From contig VZDJ01000043.1 in assembly GCA_008694505.1 (NCBI GenBank), forward strand, positions 596,450 through 660,449: DNA of 64,000 nucleotides, given 5' to 3'. Positions within the stretch are counted from its first letter, which is position 1. The number at the start of each line of letters is the position of its first letter. Shown piece after piece: positions 11,901 to 24,700 of the stretch. The notes under the pieces are model-generated. The model was not told the DNA's origin, ran no database searches, and worked only from the letters and a program-made list of their open reading frames with translations. The DNA comes from Cyanoderma ruficeps (lineage: Eukaryota; Chordata; Aves; Passeriformes; Timaliidae). The translations under genes and the position numbers were made by a program.

Positions 11901-12536
11901 ATAATTCCTTCTGGGATCTCCACCTGTTGAAATTATAAACATTTTTTTGTGATTTCTTTTAACCTTCATGGAGGGTGGTTCTCTCACCGCACATCTATGA
12001 GTATATAATGCATTGGTGTTTTGCAAAGATGTGTTTACACTTTTCATAAATACAGTTGTTAGTGAAATGGAAGAGCAATGACTTCCTAGAGCTGTGTCTG
12101 AATAGAACTGTGTTCATAGAAAAAACCTTGCCACTTGTGAAATTACTGTGTCAAGAATGTTTTCAAAAGTTGAAAATGTACTAATATCAATGCTTAAAAA
12201 CACTCATATTAATATATGGTATTTTCTTGCCCACAGCAAATAAACTGTGAACTTGCTGTGGTAGGATCAGTCTGTTTTGCTGCAGTAAACTGTTGGTTTT
12301 TAGCTGCTGAAGACCTCTTGGTGAAAAGTTCATAACATGATGACACAAAAAAGAGGAAGGAGGTGAGTGTTGCTTTGTCCTAAATAAGTGAATCAGAAAA
12401 TTTCTGCTTCTGCACCACTAGATTTTAGTAGTTTTATTGCTTTATTTCTTTCTAGTCATTTAAGAAACTTGCCTGTGAAAGCAAGGAATTAAAAAACTGA
12501 TTTTTCCCCCAATAATCTGGGTAAAAGATTGATCCT
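8931..12536. other. Non-coding stretch, no recognisable gene
   Basis: No coding or transposon signature recognised. It contains T-homopolymer runs at 10110-10124 and 11862-11870 and otherwise ordinary AT-rich sequence. ORFs of 60-83 codons here match chance expectation at this composition. Confidence 0.55.
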
Positions 12537-12603
12537 TTAACTCGGACTTTAGATTTGCTTCAACTGACTCTTTTTAACTCAGACTGTGGATTTGCTTCAA
12601 CTG
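12537..12603. repeat. Two-copy tandem duplication, 37-bp period
   Basis: A 30-base unit starting TTAACTCGGACTTTAG at 12537 recurs at 12574 as TTAACTCAGACTGTGG. Both continue ATTTGCTTCAACTG and differ at about three positions. This is a small local duplication with no associated gene. Confidence 0.8.
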
Positions 12604-12915
12604 CAGTAAAAAGAAGCCTGCATACAAGAAACCTTGAGATACCTGTGTTATAGAAGGTCAGGGAGGCAAGCTGACCAAAGGAGCTTCTGATTCAGACACT
12701 TGCTCTTCAGAAAATTATATAAATTGCCCAGGTTTCTTGCATCTTCTGTTATATAAATCTCTGGTTTGAAAATGATCTTCAGCCTGGTTGCCTTGAAGCT
12801 GGAGGGAGAAACCATTAATTAGCAAGAACAATGTGGTAGAGTTTAACAATGTAGAAGTCAATGAGGTATTAATTCATTGAAATCCAAACAAAACTCCTGT
12901 AAAGTCTAGCAAAAA

Positions 12916-12943
12916 GGGGTGGAAAGGGGTGGGAAAGGGTGGG
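12916..12943 (+). other. Potential G-quadruplex motif
   Basis: Five G runs of 3-4 bases (12916-19, 12926-29, 12931-33, 12937-39, 12941-43) are separated by loops of 1-6 bases. This satisfies the usual G3+N1-7 rule on the plus strand. Confidence 0.7.
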
Positions 12944-14557
12944 AAACAAGGCAATGATTTATTCTTTTTGCTATAAAGACATGGAAAAATACCATGCCCA
13001 GTAGACTCACTCAGCAGAAATCTCTCTTTAGAAGGAGACACAGGGGAAAAAGTGTTGTCTGTGGAGCTAATACATTGCTTAATCAAGATTTCATAACCAG
13101 AATTCCTGCTTGCCACTTGGAGAGTGATTAAATTTTGGCTGAACACATCTGACTATTTTAGAAATCTAAGCTAAGAAACGAAGCTTTTACAATTATGCGA
13201 CCTGTCTCCCTTGATTATTAAGACGTCTTAAACTTTACATGGATTTTTAAATGGGGCCAAGAATCTTGTAGATAAGTTTCCATAGAGACAGAAGGTAGAA
13301 GAAAGAGAGGGTGCTAATTACAGTACCCCATTTAACATCACATCAATCTGAGTTTTTTTAGGTAACTATCAGCAAGACTTAATCACAAGTATGTCGATCA
13401 GAGAGAGATATAGATCATTTAGATCAACACTCCCTTACTGTCTTTTCATCTGGGAAGGGAACCCTGAAGCAAAAAAATAAAAGAATCAAAAACTGCTGGT
13501 GGACAATAGAGTTACAAGCTAGAATTCCTGAGGTGCAAGTAAAGGAAAAGTAATTATGGCTCACTTAGTTTTGCTGTCTCAAAGACACATTGGTTAAAGT
13601 CAGTTCTGCATGTAAAAACAAATTATAGATGCCTTTTCAGGTTTTATATTGCTAAAAATCTTTAAACCTGATTTTGAAGACACTTTTGGCCTATTTGATC
13701 TCATTAAATTATGAACCACAGCCCATGTGTTCTCAGCTGGAGCCTTCAAACCCCTCAGTGAAAATAGGCAGTGCTGGGAAGATCAATCTTAGAAAATGGT
13801 GAGTTTCCCTCATGACAGAAATCTTAGCAATTGTCCCTTGCTTTCTAGGTTCACAGAGAAAAACTTGCACTCCCTCTCTCAATGATGTGGGAGGGGGACC
13901 ACTTTGAAAGCGCTCAGTTTCTCATTGCTAACATCACAAGTAACAACTGAAATGAGTTAGAAACTTCTTTAGTTTCTATATCACCTGTAATAACATGACC
14001 TGAGTTTACGTAAATGGCTGCATTAATTAATTAACAAAATTTAATGCATTTATCAGAAAAACAAATTAAGGCTGTACAGCCCTGAGCAACAGATGACAAG
14101 CAAGATTTGCCAGACACAAAATGGATGAATACAGCCATAATTTTTGACCATACAAGAGTCTGAGATGTAATTACTTGTTTAATGTTCTAGACTTGAAACT
14201 GCAGACATTCAGAATGGATTCCTTAGCAGGTTAACTGTTTTTCTAGTATTTAAAAGTACAGCTCCCAGAAAACTCAGTGAAGATCTTTAGTTTCTTCAGT
14301 CATATCTGTACTCTCCAAACATTTTTTTGGATTTTCCTGTCGTTTTTGATTTGGGAGGTCAAGATAAATTTTGCATGCATCTATGATGTCAAGTATAATT
14401 TACATGTGTAAGCAAAATCTGAAAGTTTCCATTTTCTCTCAGCCATCTATGAAATACTCTGTGTTTAGTCAGAGCAAGCTAAATAATCCAGATCTTACAG
14501 TACTGCTGTACTTTTGTAGCAGTGTTCATTGTACTGATTCGAACACTGCAAGGTTTG

Positions 14558-14607
14558 AAATAAATGTGTTTGTAAGTTAATATATTTGTAAATAAATGTG
14601 TTTGTAA
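14558..14607. repeat. Two-copy tandem duplication, 32-bp period
   Basis: An 18-base word AAATAAATGTGTTTGTAA occurs exactly at 14558-14575 and again at 14590-14607. It lies in AT-rich sequence with no gene. Confidence 0.75.
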
Positions 14608-17429
14608 TGTAATAGGGCTAATAGAAACTTCAGAGATGCTAAAGAGACTTGATGGATGATGCTTCTAGGTTCTAAATGCCATTGAGAATGCCAGTCTTGA
14701 GCTTACAGCTGACCTGCTTGTATCGCGTGAGCCACAGATGGTGCCAGCATGTCATAGATAATCATCTTGTGTCAGAGCTGGGATCATTATTGGCTCTTGT
14801 CAGGTGGTTTTCATCCCAGTGTCCCTGATAAGTGAACAGGCTTATCAGTGTGCAGTTCTGATAGAAGTTGATCAAAACACTGTGAATAGTGGATGCTGCT
14901 GTGGGCATTTGGGATCTATTTTGGAGCAGCATAATGATCAGCTTGGTGACAGACCACTAAAATGTTTGCGAGAGGACATTCCTGAAGCAAAATTTCACTT
15001 CCTTTCTGTGGAAGTAGAGCTGTAATGGTACTGGAAGACTCCTTGGTATGACAGTAAAGATACAACAGAATCCCCCAGACAAGCTTGGAACAAGCATAAA
15101 AAGTGCCAGAGGAAAGCAGGGGTAATAAATATTGAAAGCTCTGACATCTGCAGCTCATTGTGTTCCATGAAAACAAGGCTAATCCCTTCACCAGAGAAGC
15201 CACAAAAACTGGATTCCAGCATGTTGAATTGATGGGACGTTTCATCACTGCATTCAGTGGGAAGAACAAGTAATATTGCTGAGAGCTTGCAGTCTGTTAG
15301 AGTCCCTCTGTTTCTCTCCAAATGTGCTTGGTGGAGTTCAGGTGATATAGGCAGGCATGAGGAATATTCCAAGGGGCATATGGGCTTGTAGCCTCAAGTG
15401 GAAAAGTAAAGACTTTATGGTCTCTGCCAGGATTTTGGTAAGCGACTCACTCCAGGAGAGCCTGAGGGCATGGTAAAGTCCTCTGTCGCAGGTTTATAGT
15501 TACATCTTGTTGAACATCAGAAATATTAGACACCGATTTTGCCTTATCAATGGATTTTTAGTGATGCTGCTGAATTCATAATAAACTCTGTGGGTTTTGA
15601 ATCCATTTTGTGCTGCATTCATAGAATCCTTTTATAGAACAGAGGTTCTATGCTCTCACACTGCTGTATGTTGTTTGATTTCAAGGCTATGAATTTGTCA
15701 GCCTATTTGTTTATTAAACATCAAAAAATGCCTCATAAGATAGTTTTTTAATATGCTATCACTTCAAATTCCTGTCAGTAATTATGAGACTGTGGGAGGG
15801 AAGTCTATTATGTCGCAATTCACCTTTGTTTGGTAATATCAGTGTTGATCTGCCGTAGAGTATTTATTTTGAAATCCTGAGGTTTTTGAAAAGCATAACC
15901 AAATTCAAAATGCTGCATACTCAGCAGTTTTCTAGGTTGTGATATCTTACTTGATTTTTCAACAAACTGCACTTCTACCTATGACCTATGAAATATGAAA
16001 ATCAGTTTGATTTTCTGGGAATTTGGAAGACTGGGATAACCTTATGTAGAATTTTAAACCCAGTCGATTCAGAATTATAGATATTGATATGCCTTTGCAA
16101 GTGCAAATTTTTTATTTAGAGCCTGTGATCAAATCCAGTTGCACAGAGAGACATTCCTTTGCAGATTTGGTTTCCATATAGACATTGTTCTGCTGAAAGT
16201 GGGCTGTGAAACTCCAGGCTCTCAACAAATTCTGGCACTCTGCCCTAGTTCTCCATTACCACCAAAATTATGAGTTACTCCTTTTAGCATTCCTCTGTGT
16301 CACATTTAACATATGTGTGGCATCTCAGTGGGCAGAACTTCCTTGCCCTAGCAGCTTACCCCCTTTCCAAGTCCCTGTGGCATGCAATAATGTATTTTTT
16401 CCTCAAAAATACCTAATTCTCTCTCTTTTTTTTTTTGTTTTCTCCTCCTGTAGCCACACAATTTTTTAAAAATATGTTCAGAAAACAGAGGTTTGAATTA
16501 CTTATGAATGTTAAGAAACATTTTTTTCAGAGCAGAAAATACTAAGAAAAAAACACCACTTCGTTCTCCAATCCTACACTAAGTTAACACAGATCTATAT
16601 TACTGGTCTGGAGGAGATAATACAACAGGGTTGAAATGAAAAATTTAATGTTTGGGTAAACATATATTGCCTTTGCATTCTGATCTGCTTTGAGAATTCT
16701 TAGGCTGCAGACCAGTGGCTGAATCAAATGGAAAGACACATGCCCTGATCAGCCAAAAAGGCTGCACTCATTAAATATGCAATTCCAAGTAGGCTCTCCC
16801 CCGAAAGCAAAATAGTATAAATACCGGAGCTGAATGTGTTCACCAGCTTTGCCAGCTATGACTGAGTGTGGGCTGAATCATGACAGTTCTCGTCATTGTT
16901 ATGAAAGCTCAAAACATTTCTAAAGAACTGTTTTCCATCAGGAAAATTGGTGTTCGCTCAGTGTCTTCTGTTGGCAAACCCTCACTTACAGTGTATTCTT
17001 CCCATGGGTTAAATTTTAAATAAGTCATGACATTTTGTCAATTAGCATCAGCCTTGCTTTCAGGGTGCCTGTTTGGAGCTGCATTTCTCACTCTTTATAC
17101 CTTTTCTCCCATGTTTTTACCTGCGGGATGTACTCCACAGAGGCACGATGCCTCTAGTTTGTGCTCATCTTTCTGATTCATTTCCACCACATGGAACAGA
17201 ACTGGGTTTTTTTTTTACCTGGCAAGCACAAAAATATCTTTTCAACTGACCTAACTGTTGTGATCTTGTCCTTGGAAATGCATGGGAGATGGAGAGGAGC
17301 TGAGACATCTGTGAGGTTGGAAGCCAGAGCCTGAACTGATTCCCTCCTGCTTGTGAACAGATGGGAGGCGGTTTCTCTTCAGGCTCATGGAGCAAAGACA
17401 CAAATTGCCTAATATTAGAGAGCTTCTCT

Positions 17430-17525
17430 TTAAAATAATTGTTCTGTTAAAATCATAATTCTCATAAAATCATTACTCTTTGAAAATCATAATCACATCT
17501 TCTTTTAAAATCATAATGACAACAT
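17430..17525. repeat. Interspersed direct repeats of AAAATCATAAT
   Basis: The word (T/G)AAAATCATAAT or a one-base variant appears four times within about 70 bp (near 17449, 17465, 17482 and 17505), preceded by a related TAAAATAATTG. Spacing is irregular, about 16-23 bp, so this is not a simple microsatellite. It abuts a perfect hairpin at 17526-17554. Confidence 0.65.
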
Positions 17526-17554
17526 AATTGTCCACAAACCCATTGTGGACAATT
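17526..17554. repeat. Perfect 12-bp inverted repeat (hairpin)
   Basis: The left arm AATTGTCCACAA (17526-17537) and right arm TTGTGGACAATT (17543-17554) are exact reverse complements separated by 5 bases. By simple base counting, such a match is not expected by chance in a window of this size. No gene, terminator context or transposon ends were recognised. Confidence 0.8.
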
Positions 17555-17952
17555 TGCAGTGAGTGTAAAAATTGCAATATTTTGAGAGAAATAAAGCAGA
17601 CTGTTCATCTTCAGGAGCCACTTTGATTAGGAGAACAATCATTGAACATGGAAATAATACTTTAAACTTTTTTGTGTAGGAAATACTGAGCCTACCAGTA
17701 TTTAGCAGCAGTGAAAGATAGTTTTCCTTCTAAATGTTTAATTATTAAGAGGCAGAGCCTTGTTTTGGCTGCATAACAGTTGCTGTCTCTCCTTAGGGGC
17801 TGTCAAGAGATAAGGAACTGCCACAAGACTCTAAAATTATGTTGAAAGAAAAGGTGGATTGTTCACCAGACAGGTCTGGCAGTAGCTGCATGGGACAGCC
17901 ATGGGAGCTGCAGTTTGAGTGTGAACTGTGGCACCCACATCAAAAGGAAAGG

Positions 17953-17998
17953 AATTATAAAAGGGTTATAAAAAAGGGTTATAAAATGGTTAAAGGGT
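17953..17998. repeat. Short tandem repeat of GGTTATAAAA units
   Basis: Three to four imperfect copies of a 10-13-base unit (GGGTTATAAAA, then GGGTTATAAAAT, then GGTTAAAGGGT) in a row. No coding role is apparent. Confidence 0.65.
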
Positions 17999-18098
17999 GC
18001 ACTATTGTTGCATCTACTCCACTCACTTGGAAAATGTGCTATTCCTAGAAAGACATTGTGAATGAAAGATGTTTCTGACCATATTGTTAGATACAGCT

Positions 18099-18200
18099 AT
18101 TTTATATAAATACAAATCTATATATTCATATTCATGTTCATTTTCATATTCAGTTATATATTAAAACATATTTTATATAGAGAGTTATAATATAAAAGGG
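18099..18200. repeat. AT-rich low-complexity segment (TATATA / TTCATAT)
   Basis: Degenerate TATAT and TTCATAT words fill about 100 bp with almost no G or C. Probably a decayed microsatellite. Confidence 0.6.
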
Positions 18201-18734
18201 CATAATTTTAACATGCTACAGAAGACCCAAGAGAGAAAGGATTATCCTAGACACCTCTGATGCGCACATAATGTGCGGTGCATAAAATCAACCTGGGCTA
18301 AACAGTTGAGCTTTAATTCCATTGGGTATTGCCATGCCACGAGGATCTGATGACCCATAAAATGATTTTTCAAAGCATCCAACTGTTTCACATGAACTAA
18401 AATATCTTTCTCATAAATTAGATATTTTCAATGATTTTTTCACTTATGCTTGTGCCAATGCAAAAGACCACTGATTTCATGAGATATCTTGGGTTTTTTG
18501 AAACAGGCTCTGAGATTGTCCAGCTAACTGAGTACTTTATCCAAGCCCATCACACTGGGTGTAATATTTCTCATTTACCTCACTGGCAGAAGGCTTCTAT
18601 GACTATAACTGTACTATTCTGTGACACAAAAGTTTTATTTTTAAATGTGTAGGAAAAAAAATAAAACCGTCTTTATAATTATCCTTTCAAAACCTGAAAT
18701 TACATCTTTGTCACCTTTCACTTTTCCTTTACAG

Positions 18735-18786
18735 AAGACACAAAATCAATCATTAAAACAATTTCAATGAGAAGTCCTTGGATTTA
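18735..18786 (+). other. Candidate internal exon, plus strand (unassigned)
   Basis: A long pyrimidine tract ending ccttttcctttacag-like at 18734 is followed by 52 bases and then gtaagtga at 18787. Only the frame starting after two bases is open, encoding DTKSIIKTISMRSPW plus partial codons. The acceptor is strong; the donor has A rather than G at the last exon base. No neighbouring exon with matching phase was recognised, so it may be a chance pseudoexon. Confidence 0.12.
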
Positions 18787-21700
18787 GTAAGTGAATTTCA
18801 GGAGCAAAGGAAAATTATTTTCATGGTGATAGCAAAATGTAGAAATAAAACCAAAAAAATTGAAGTCCTTGAAATTTGGGTCAGAATATGCAGAATTATA
18901 CCAGCCTTACAGTCCTTAATTTAGTAGAGGGGGGCATTTTATTTTAATTATTTTCTTGAGCTGTTTGTACCTGTGTAAAATCAAGAAATGAGAATTCAGT
19001 AGGAAAACAACTTTTGCATCGAGATTATTCATTTACATTAGAAGTTTTTTGAAAAATGGGAATGTAACCATTTCACACAATTTTGTTCCTATTATTTTCC
19101 CTTTTTTGTTACTAATGCCCACACAACTGACATTCAGCAGAATTTTTTTTGGAGTGGGGATAAGTTATAAATTAATTGCACAGTTGTTAAATGGCATCTT
19201 TTGTTTAGAAACATATTTGAAGAGGTAAATTCTTGATATCTCTAAAGTATAATTGCAGTTCACATGAACTTGTTCATTCAGAGATGCGAAAATAACATGG
19301 TGAGGAAGTTTAGAATGTCTTTATAAATTTCAATCTATGAAGTGAAATTAAATAAATAAATTTAAATTAAGTTTTCTAAGCCACCTCATTCATGCTTACA
19401 CTGGGCACCACCAAGTGCAATATATATTTGAGTTCCTGTAGTATTATATTAAGGGACAGTGTGGTTTTGGATGAATAAAAAAATGTGTTTGAGTACAAAA
19501 TCAGTGAAATGTGTTTGTGCATAGATATATATGAAGTCACACACATAAATAACACTTTGAAAAGCTCAGATTTAGGCATAAATCTTGCCCTCTCGCATGC
19601 AATGGAGATTTTTGTGTTGATTTCAAGAGAAGCACAACTGAGTCCATCTAAACTAATATATCTCTTTACAATGGAATATGTGGGAGTCTGTAGGGGTTTA
19701 GCAAGACAAAAAAGGTTAACCAATTTCTAATGGTAAACAAGTATGATTTTAATTATCTGTTTTGTTGAGGCTGTGGGTGGATATTTTGGTCTTGCATTGC
19801 CCCTTTTCTCTTCAGGCATTAGCCACATTTCAAAGAGGCTATTGTTTAGATTTATTCATTATGCAGTTGCTGACAAAAGGAGAGCTGTATTTCACTATTT
19901 CTGTGCTTATTTACACTTTGTATAAGCATATTTTTGTCCTAGCTGTGGCATGCCAGGTCAGTTAAATATGAATTTCAGGGTCTGCCTGGAGGTGGAAAGC
20001 ATAATGACCAATCATCATCCCGTGTGCCTATCGCTTGCTCTGGGCAGCTCAATTGCACACTTAGTGCTGTGCTATCATTGGGAACTGCAAAGACAAAACC
20101 TCCCCCTTCCCTAGGCAATTCTACCCCCCCAAAGTTGTTTAATTGTTCATTGCAATTAAAACCTTTATCTGGGACTCCCAGTAAGGTCCAGGTTTTACTC
20201 AGTTTCCTTATACACCCTAATGCAGTGACCAAATGCCAGATACTTGTCTATCTTGAAAAATCTCTTATTCCACAATGTAAACACAAGTGTAAATCTGTGC
20301 AAAAATTTAGTTCCACGTTTGTGACTGGCTCTTTTTGGAGCTTCTGTTGATGGGCTTTTATAGATACCCATATTTCCAGGAAAGTGCCAGGTGATTTTCT
20401 TTAAGCTTGGTTTGTAGAGCAATATTCTCTAAGGTTCCATAGCTCAGTCACAGGTTTACATCAATTTGGCAGTCCAATTAGGCACAATTTAAGTACACGT
20501 GTAGATTCTTGCAGCTTTTTAATGCACTGCATTTGGCATAATGGAACTTTGTATGATTTCACCTCTTTAAACCGAAGGCTACTTGAAGGGAAGAGAATTA
20601 CTTTCACTGCAACACCTGCCAAGTCTATTTGGGGAAAAGAACAGAGAGCTGTGTGATGGCTCTACATAGACCTTGGTGTTTACAAGGAAAGAAAATCCTG
20701 CTCCTGTCTGTCCACCAGCCCTGTGTGGAGAGAAACCCAGCTAAAGGAGCACAACACTCCTCATTCCATAGTACTTCTGCAGTATTTAAAATACCTTACA
20801 AATAATTTCCTTAGTACTTTCTTTTGTAGGAGGTTTGCCACAAAGAGCACATTTGTGAGAGAGAAAAATGTTTACCATGCCCTGGTAATTAAATTAAACA
20901 TGAATTAAATGTGTGCAAGCTATTGACAAGATGCCACTGCCATTCCTCTTTTTGAAATGGAAAGCTGGGACTAAATACGACCTGCTGTCTTCCTGCAAGA
21001 TATGGATCAATCCAGTATTGGGAATTTATGTTTTAATTAGCACTAAGGACATTTTGGTTATTGTAGAAGAGATTTTGAGGACTAGGATTTTAATTGGCAC
21101 AAGTAACTTCTTCCTTGTTTACTATTGTCTTCCATTCTTTTTCTGAAAATATGATTTGATTTGAAATGTTATATATTCTCCATGTATAAAGCAAATGGAT
21201 TAATAACCTTGAAATAGTCCACACTGGACAACTGTGCACAATATCATAAGGATGTGGGTCTGAAGAAACAAAACCAAAGAAATACAAATGTAGGAGGGAG
21301 GGAGGTGTATTCTGCATTGATCACATGCAAAAACTTAAACTCCTAGCTGAAAATGATAAACTTATGTTGAGTAGCTGAAAGGAAAGAGACTCATACCATA
21401 ACGTGGAAGTGCAACATGAGGGAAAATTAGTTTCTAGTGTGGAATATTTGCAAACTACCTGGTCACCAATTAATTACACCAATTCTACCTGAAAAAGAGC
21501 TTGTCTCCTTCTAGCAGTACTTTGATCAGGCTATAAATTTAGAAAATGGTGTGAAATCAAGCAAGTTCCCATGTCATATCCAGTTCCCTTGAGTCAGACC
21601 AGCAAAAATATTCCTAAGCCACTAGGGACTTATTTATATTGTCGGAGAAGTGTGGTGGCTTGAAAGGTACTTTTTACAAAGAGTGCCAGCAAAAATGTCC

Positions 21701-24700
21701 CATTAATTTTGATTTTTTTTGAAGTTAAGAATAGTTTAGGTTTAATCCTGCCAAGGAGCAGGGATGAAAAAAAAATCTCTCAAGCCCCTATTTCTACCTG
21801 TGATTCTATTATTAAAATGTCCAAGTTTTCCTGGAATTCAATATTCTTATTAAGATGCAAGCAACCCAAAGCCTAAATTATCATTTTACTGCTTAGACTT
21901 TGAGGTGTTACTTAGTCAGATCTCAGAGGAAAATGGCATGATGTGCTAAAGCAGTTCCAGTACATGTGCAGATTCAGGGTTAATAGAGAACTGCATTGGT
22001 TTATTTTAAGAAAATATGAAAGAAAAATTAATTTAGGCTTTCCTATGAGAGCATAATAAAAACCTCAACAAAGCAGTTTTCCCAGCTAAGGCATCGTTCT
22101 TCCAGTAATTCTGTTGGGGGAAATAAGTGCAAGGGGTAATATATCAGAGGAAATATTCTGCGAAGGGTTGTGAAGTGCTCAACAAATTTGTTAATGTCTT
22201 GTTTAACTTAGCAACACTGTAGAGTCACTACTGAAACAACACAAACAGAACTAAAAAGGTGCGTCCCAGGATTCTGCTGATTTTCTGAGAGCAGAATCAT
22301 GTTTTTGCTCCCTTCTGAACTGATGCAGCATTTATTTTTCTGCCACCAAATAAAACAAGCCAAACAAAAACAACTCTAAGTTAAGTAAATCACAGGCAAT
22401 CTGCAGCAGAGCTTTTGCAAAATTACAGTCTTCAAAAACTCTCAGTTAGAGAGTGCCTCATAAGGTTAGAATAAATTAACACAGCCAGTATTTATGTCAT
22501 TATTAGATTATGGATTGATAAGATTTGTGCTTGAAAGAGGAAGCAAGTCAGAGCATGCAAGTGGCTGCTGGAGCAGTAAATTTTTAGCAAACGGCCATGA
22601 GATGCACAATGTTCTGCTAAAGCCTTATGGCGTTGAACCCCCAGAAGACAATGGGAAACAATATTTCACTGGCAGTCATGTCAGTGCCATTCTATTGTCT
22701 TCAGATTTTCCCACAGACCATCAGCAGAGCAAAAATCCTTAAAAAGTTTCAAGATTTTTCCCTTTTTTCTTTCCCCCACTAGCCCACTGGAGCAATAATA
22801 AGATGTCCAAGGAAGGCCTCTAAACCCAAGGGAGGAAAAATCTTGGGAATAGTTCTGAAATATCTTTCCAAATGCACTGCCACTCTGAAAGCTTCTGCTT
22901 TTCTGATTCACTGGAAGCTGAGCAACTGTACTCTGAGCGATAATTAAGCCAGAGAAACAAACTGTGAAGGCCTCTGTGCTGTATGACCCTTTGATTCATT
23001 TCAGACATCTCAAATCTTTATCTCAGCCTGAAATTTTAGATTTGAGTGTTTCATTTACTTAGTCCTTTCAGAGTGTTCAGTGCTTTATGCATAGGCAAGA
23101 CAAGTTTAGCTCACGTTCATGAATATGAAATATCACCTCATCATGCCTTCACTCACCACCTTTTAATTTGGCATATGACCTTTCTAATAATTTATAATTA
23201 GGAAATAGTATCCTAGATACCTGAAGCTATCAGGCTACTCAACAATGGAAAAAAAATTGCTTGAGACTCCTTCTTTGGACTGCAAATGCTGCTTATCACA
23301 TGACAGCGAATGTCTGTACTTCTCATACGATCTAAATTGAGTCATGGTTGATACTAGCTTGAAAAATCATTTTGGAGAAGTGATGGAGTTATGCTGTGGA
23401 AAGAGTCACACTAATCCACTGCTCGTAACAATTGGGTTTTTCAGGGCTAAACAGAGGCTGGTAGGATTGCTTCAGATTTTGAAAGTACATATTACATGAA
23501 GGTGAAATATTTTCATCCATTTCAAAAGGGCCAAAACTGAATTTTCCTCTTGAATAGTCAATGGGCTATTACATGTAGGTATGAGGGGTAGTCTTATATT
23601 TTTATGCTGGAAGCTCATTTGCTAAATCAAGGTTAGCAATTACTGTTCATTGGCAGAGGTAGTATTTTAAATTTTATAAAGTCCCTGAAATTTCAGAAAA
23701 CAATGTGAATAAATTCTGATAGTCACTACAAATTTTCAGCCAAAACTTGTTAAAAACCACCTAATTGGACTGGCACATAGAACTGACTTAACTTTAAAAA
23801 AAAGGAACTCATGGAATGGAGATTTGCTGCATTTTAGAGTTTTCTGCTCTATTCACTTAGCTAAGAATGGAACTGGTATTCAGCTGCTAAAGGAAAGTTG
23901 CCTCACTTAAAGCCATGTGGAACTGGCAGGAAACCTTTGTCCTCCTGACAAGGTCCTCCTCCAAGTCATCCTGCCCTTCTGCAACATGGATAAGAAGTCC
24001 AGGCCAGTGATCCTGCTGCAGCAGTCAGTGTGAGGAAGACAAAAACAACAGGACATGTGTTCAGTGTATGACATTTGAGACTTCGAAAAGTCACTTGTCT
24101 TACTTCGCACTTCACAGCCGGTAACTTATTTAAGAGCTGCCTTCTGGCACCTCTTCCCTGCTTTCTCATAGTTTGAAAATGAGCATTCTTTTCTGAGGGC
24201 AGTCACTGCTCACATCCTGTATGTGCCTGGCTGAAATGCTGTCCTGCCTGGTAAACAATCTGCAAAAACGAATTGTTCTCATGGGAAAAAGTCAAACTGG
24301 ACAGCTCTGTGACATACTTCTGGAGGTTATGGGAAATCAAGCTTTTAATATGTTACTAAACATATACTTGTCCCTTTGCTGCTGCAGAGCTGACATAGTT
24401 CTATTGACTCCTGGAGAACAGAACTGATTGACATAGCTGAAATTCCTACCTTTAATTTTTGTTACACTGTAATCCCCTGCTTTAACCAGTTTTAAACCTG
24501 TGGTTTGTTTTTTAGGCCAGTGAAAGAACTTCTATTTTGCTGTTTGCAGTGCACACAATCTGTATGTTTGGTAGACCAGCATTTTTCTGCTTCTACTCAT
24601 CATGACCCTGGTTGCTCTTTGAGTAAAATTTTCTCCTTACAGGGGGAGGAAAGAAATGTGGGACCATAAAATAACCTGATTTTCATCAGGGCAGCTCTTT

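Larger units (their letters stand above)
12604..17429. other. Non-coding stretch with G-rich motif and short duplications
   Basis: No gene recognised. Overlapping ORFs at 14804-15372 on opposite strands (73-125 codons) show no domain and look accidental. The G-rich motif (12916-12943) and a short duplication (14558-14607) are listed separately. The segment around 16750-17060 has a dense, non-repetitive texture (for example TGACTGAG, GAATCATGAC and GTATAAATACC) that may be conserved regulatory DNA, but this is unproven. Confidence 0.5.
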
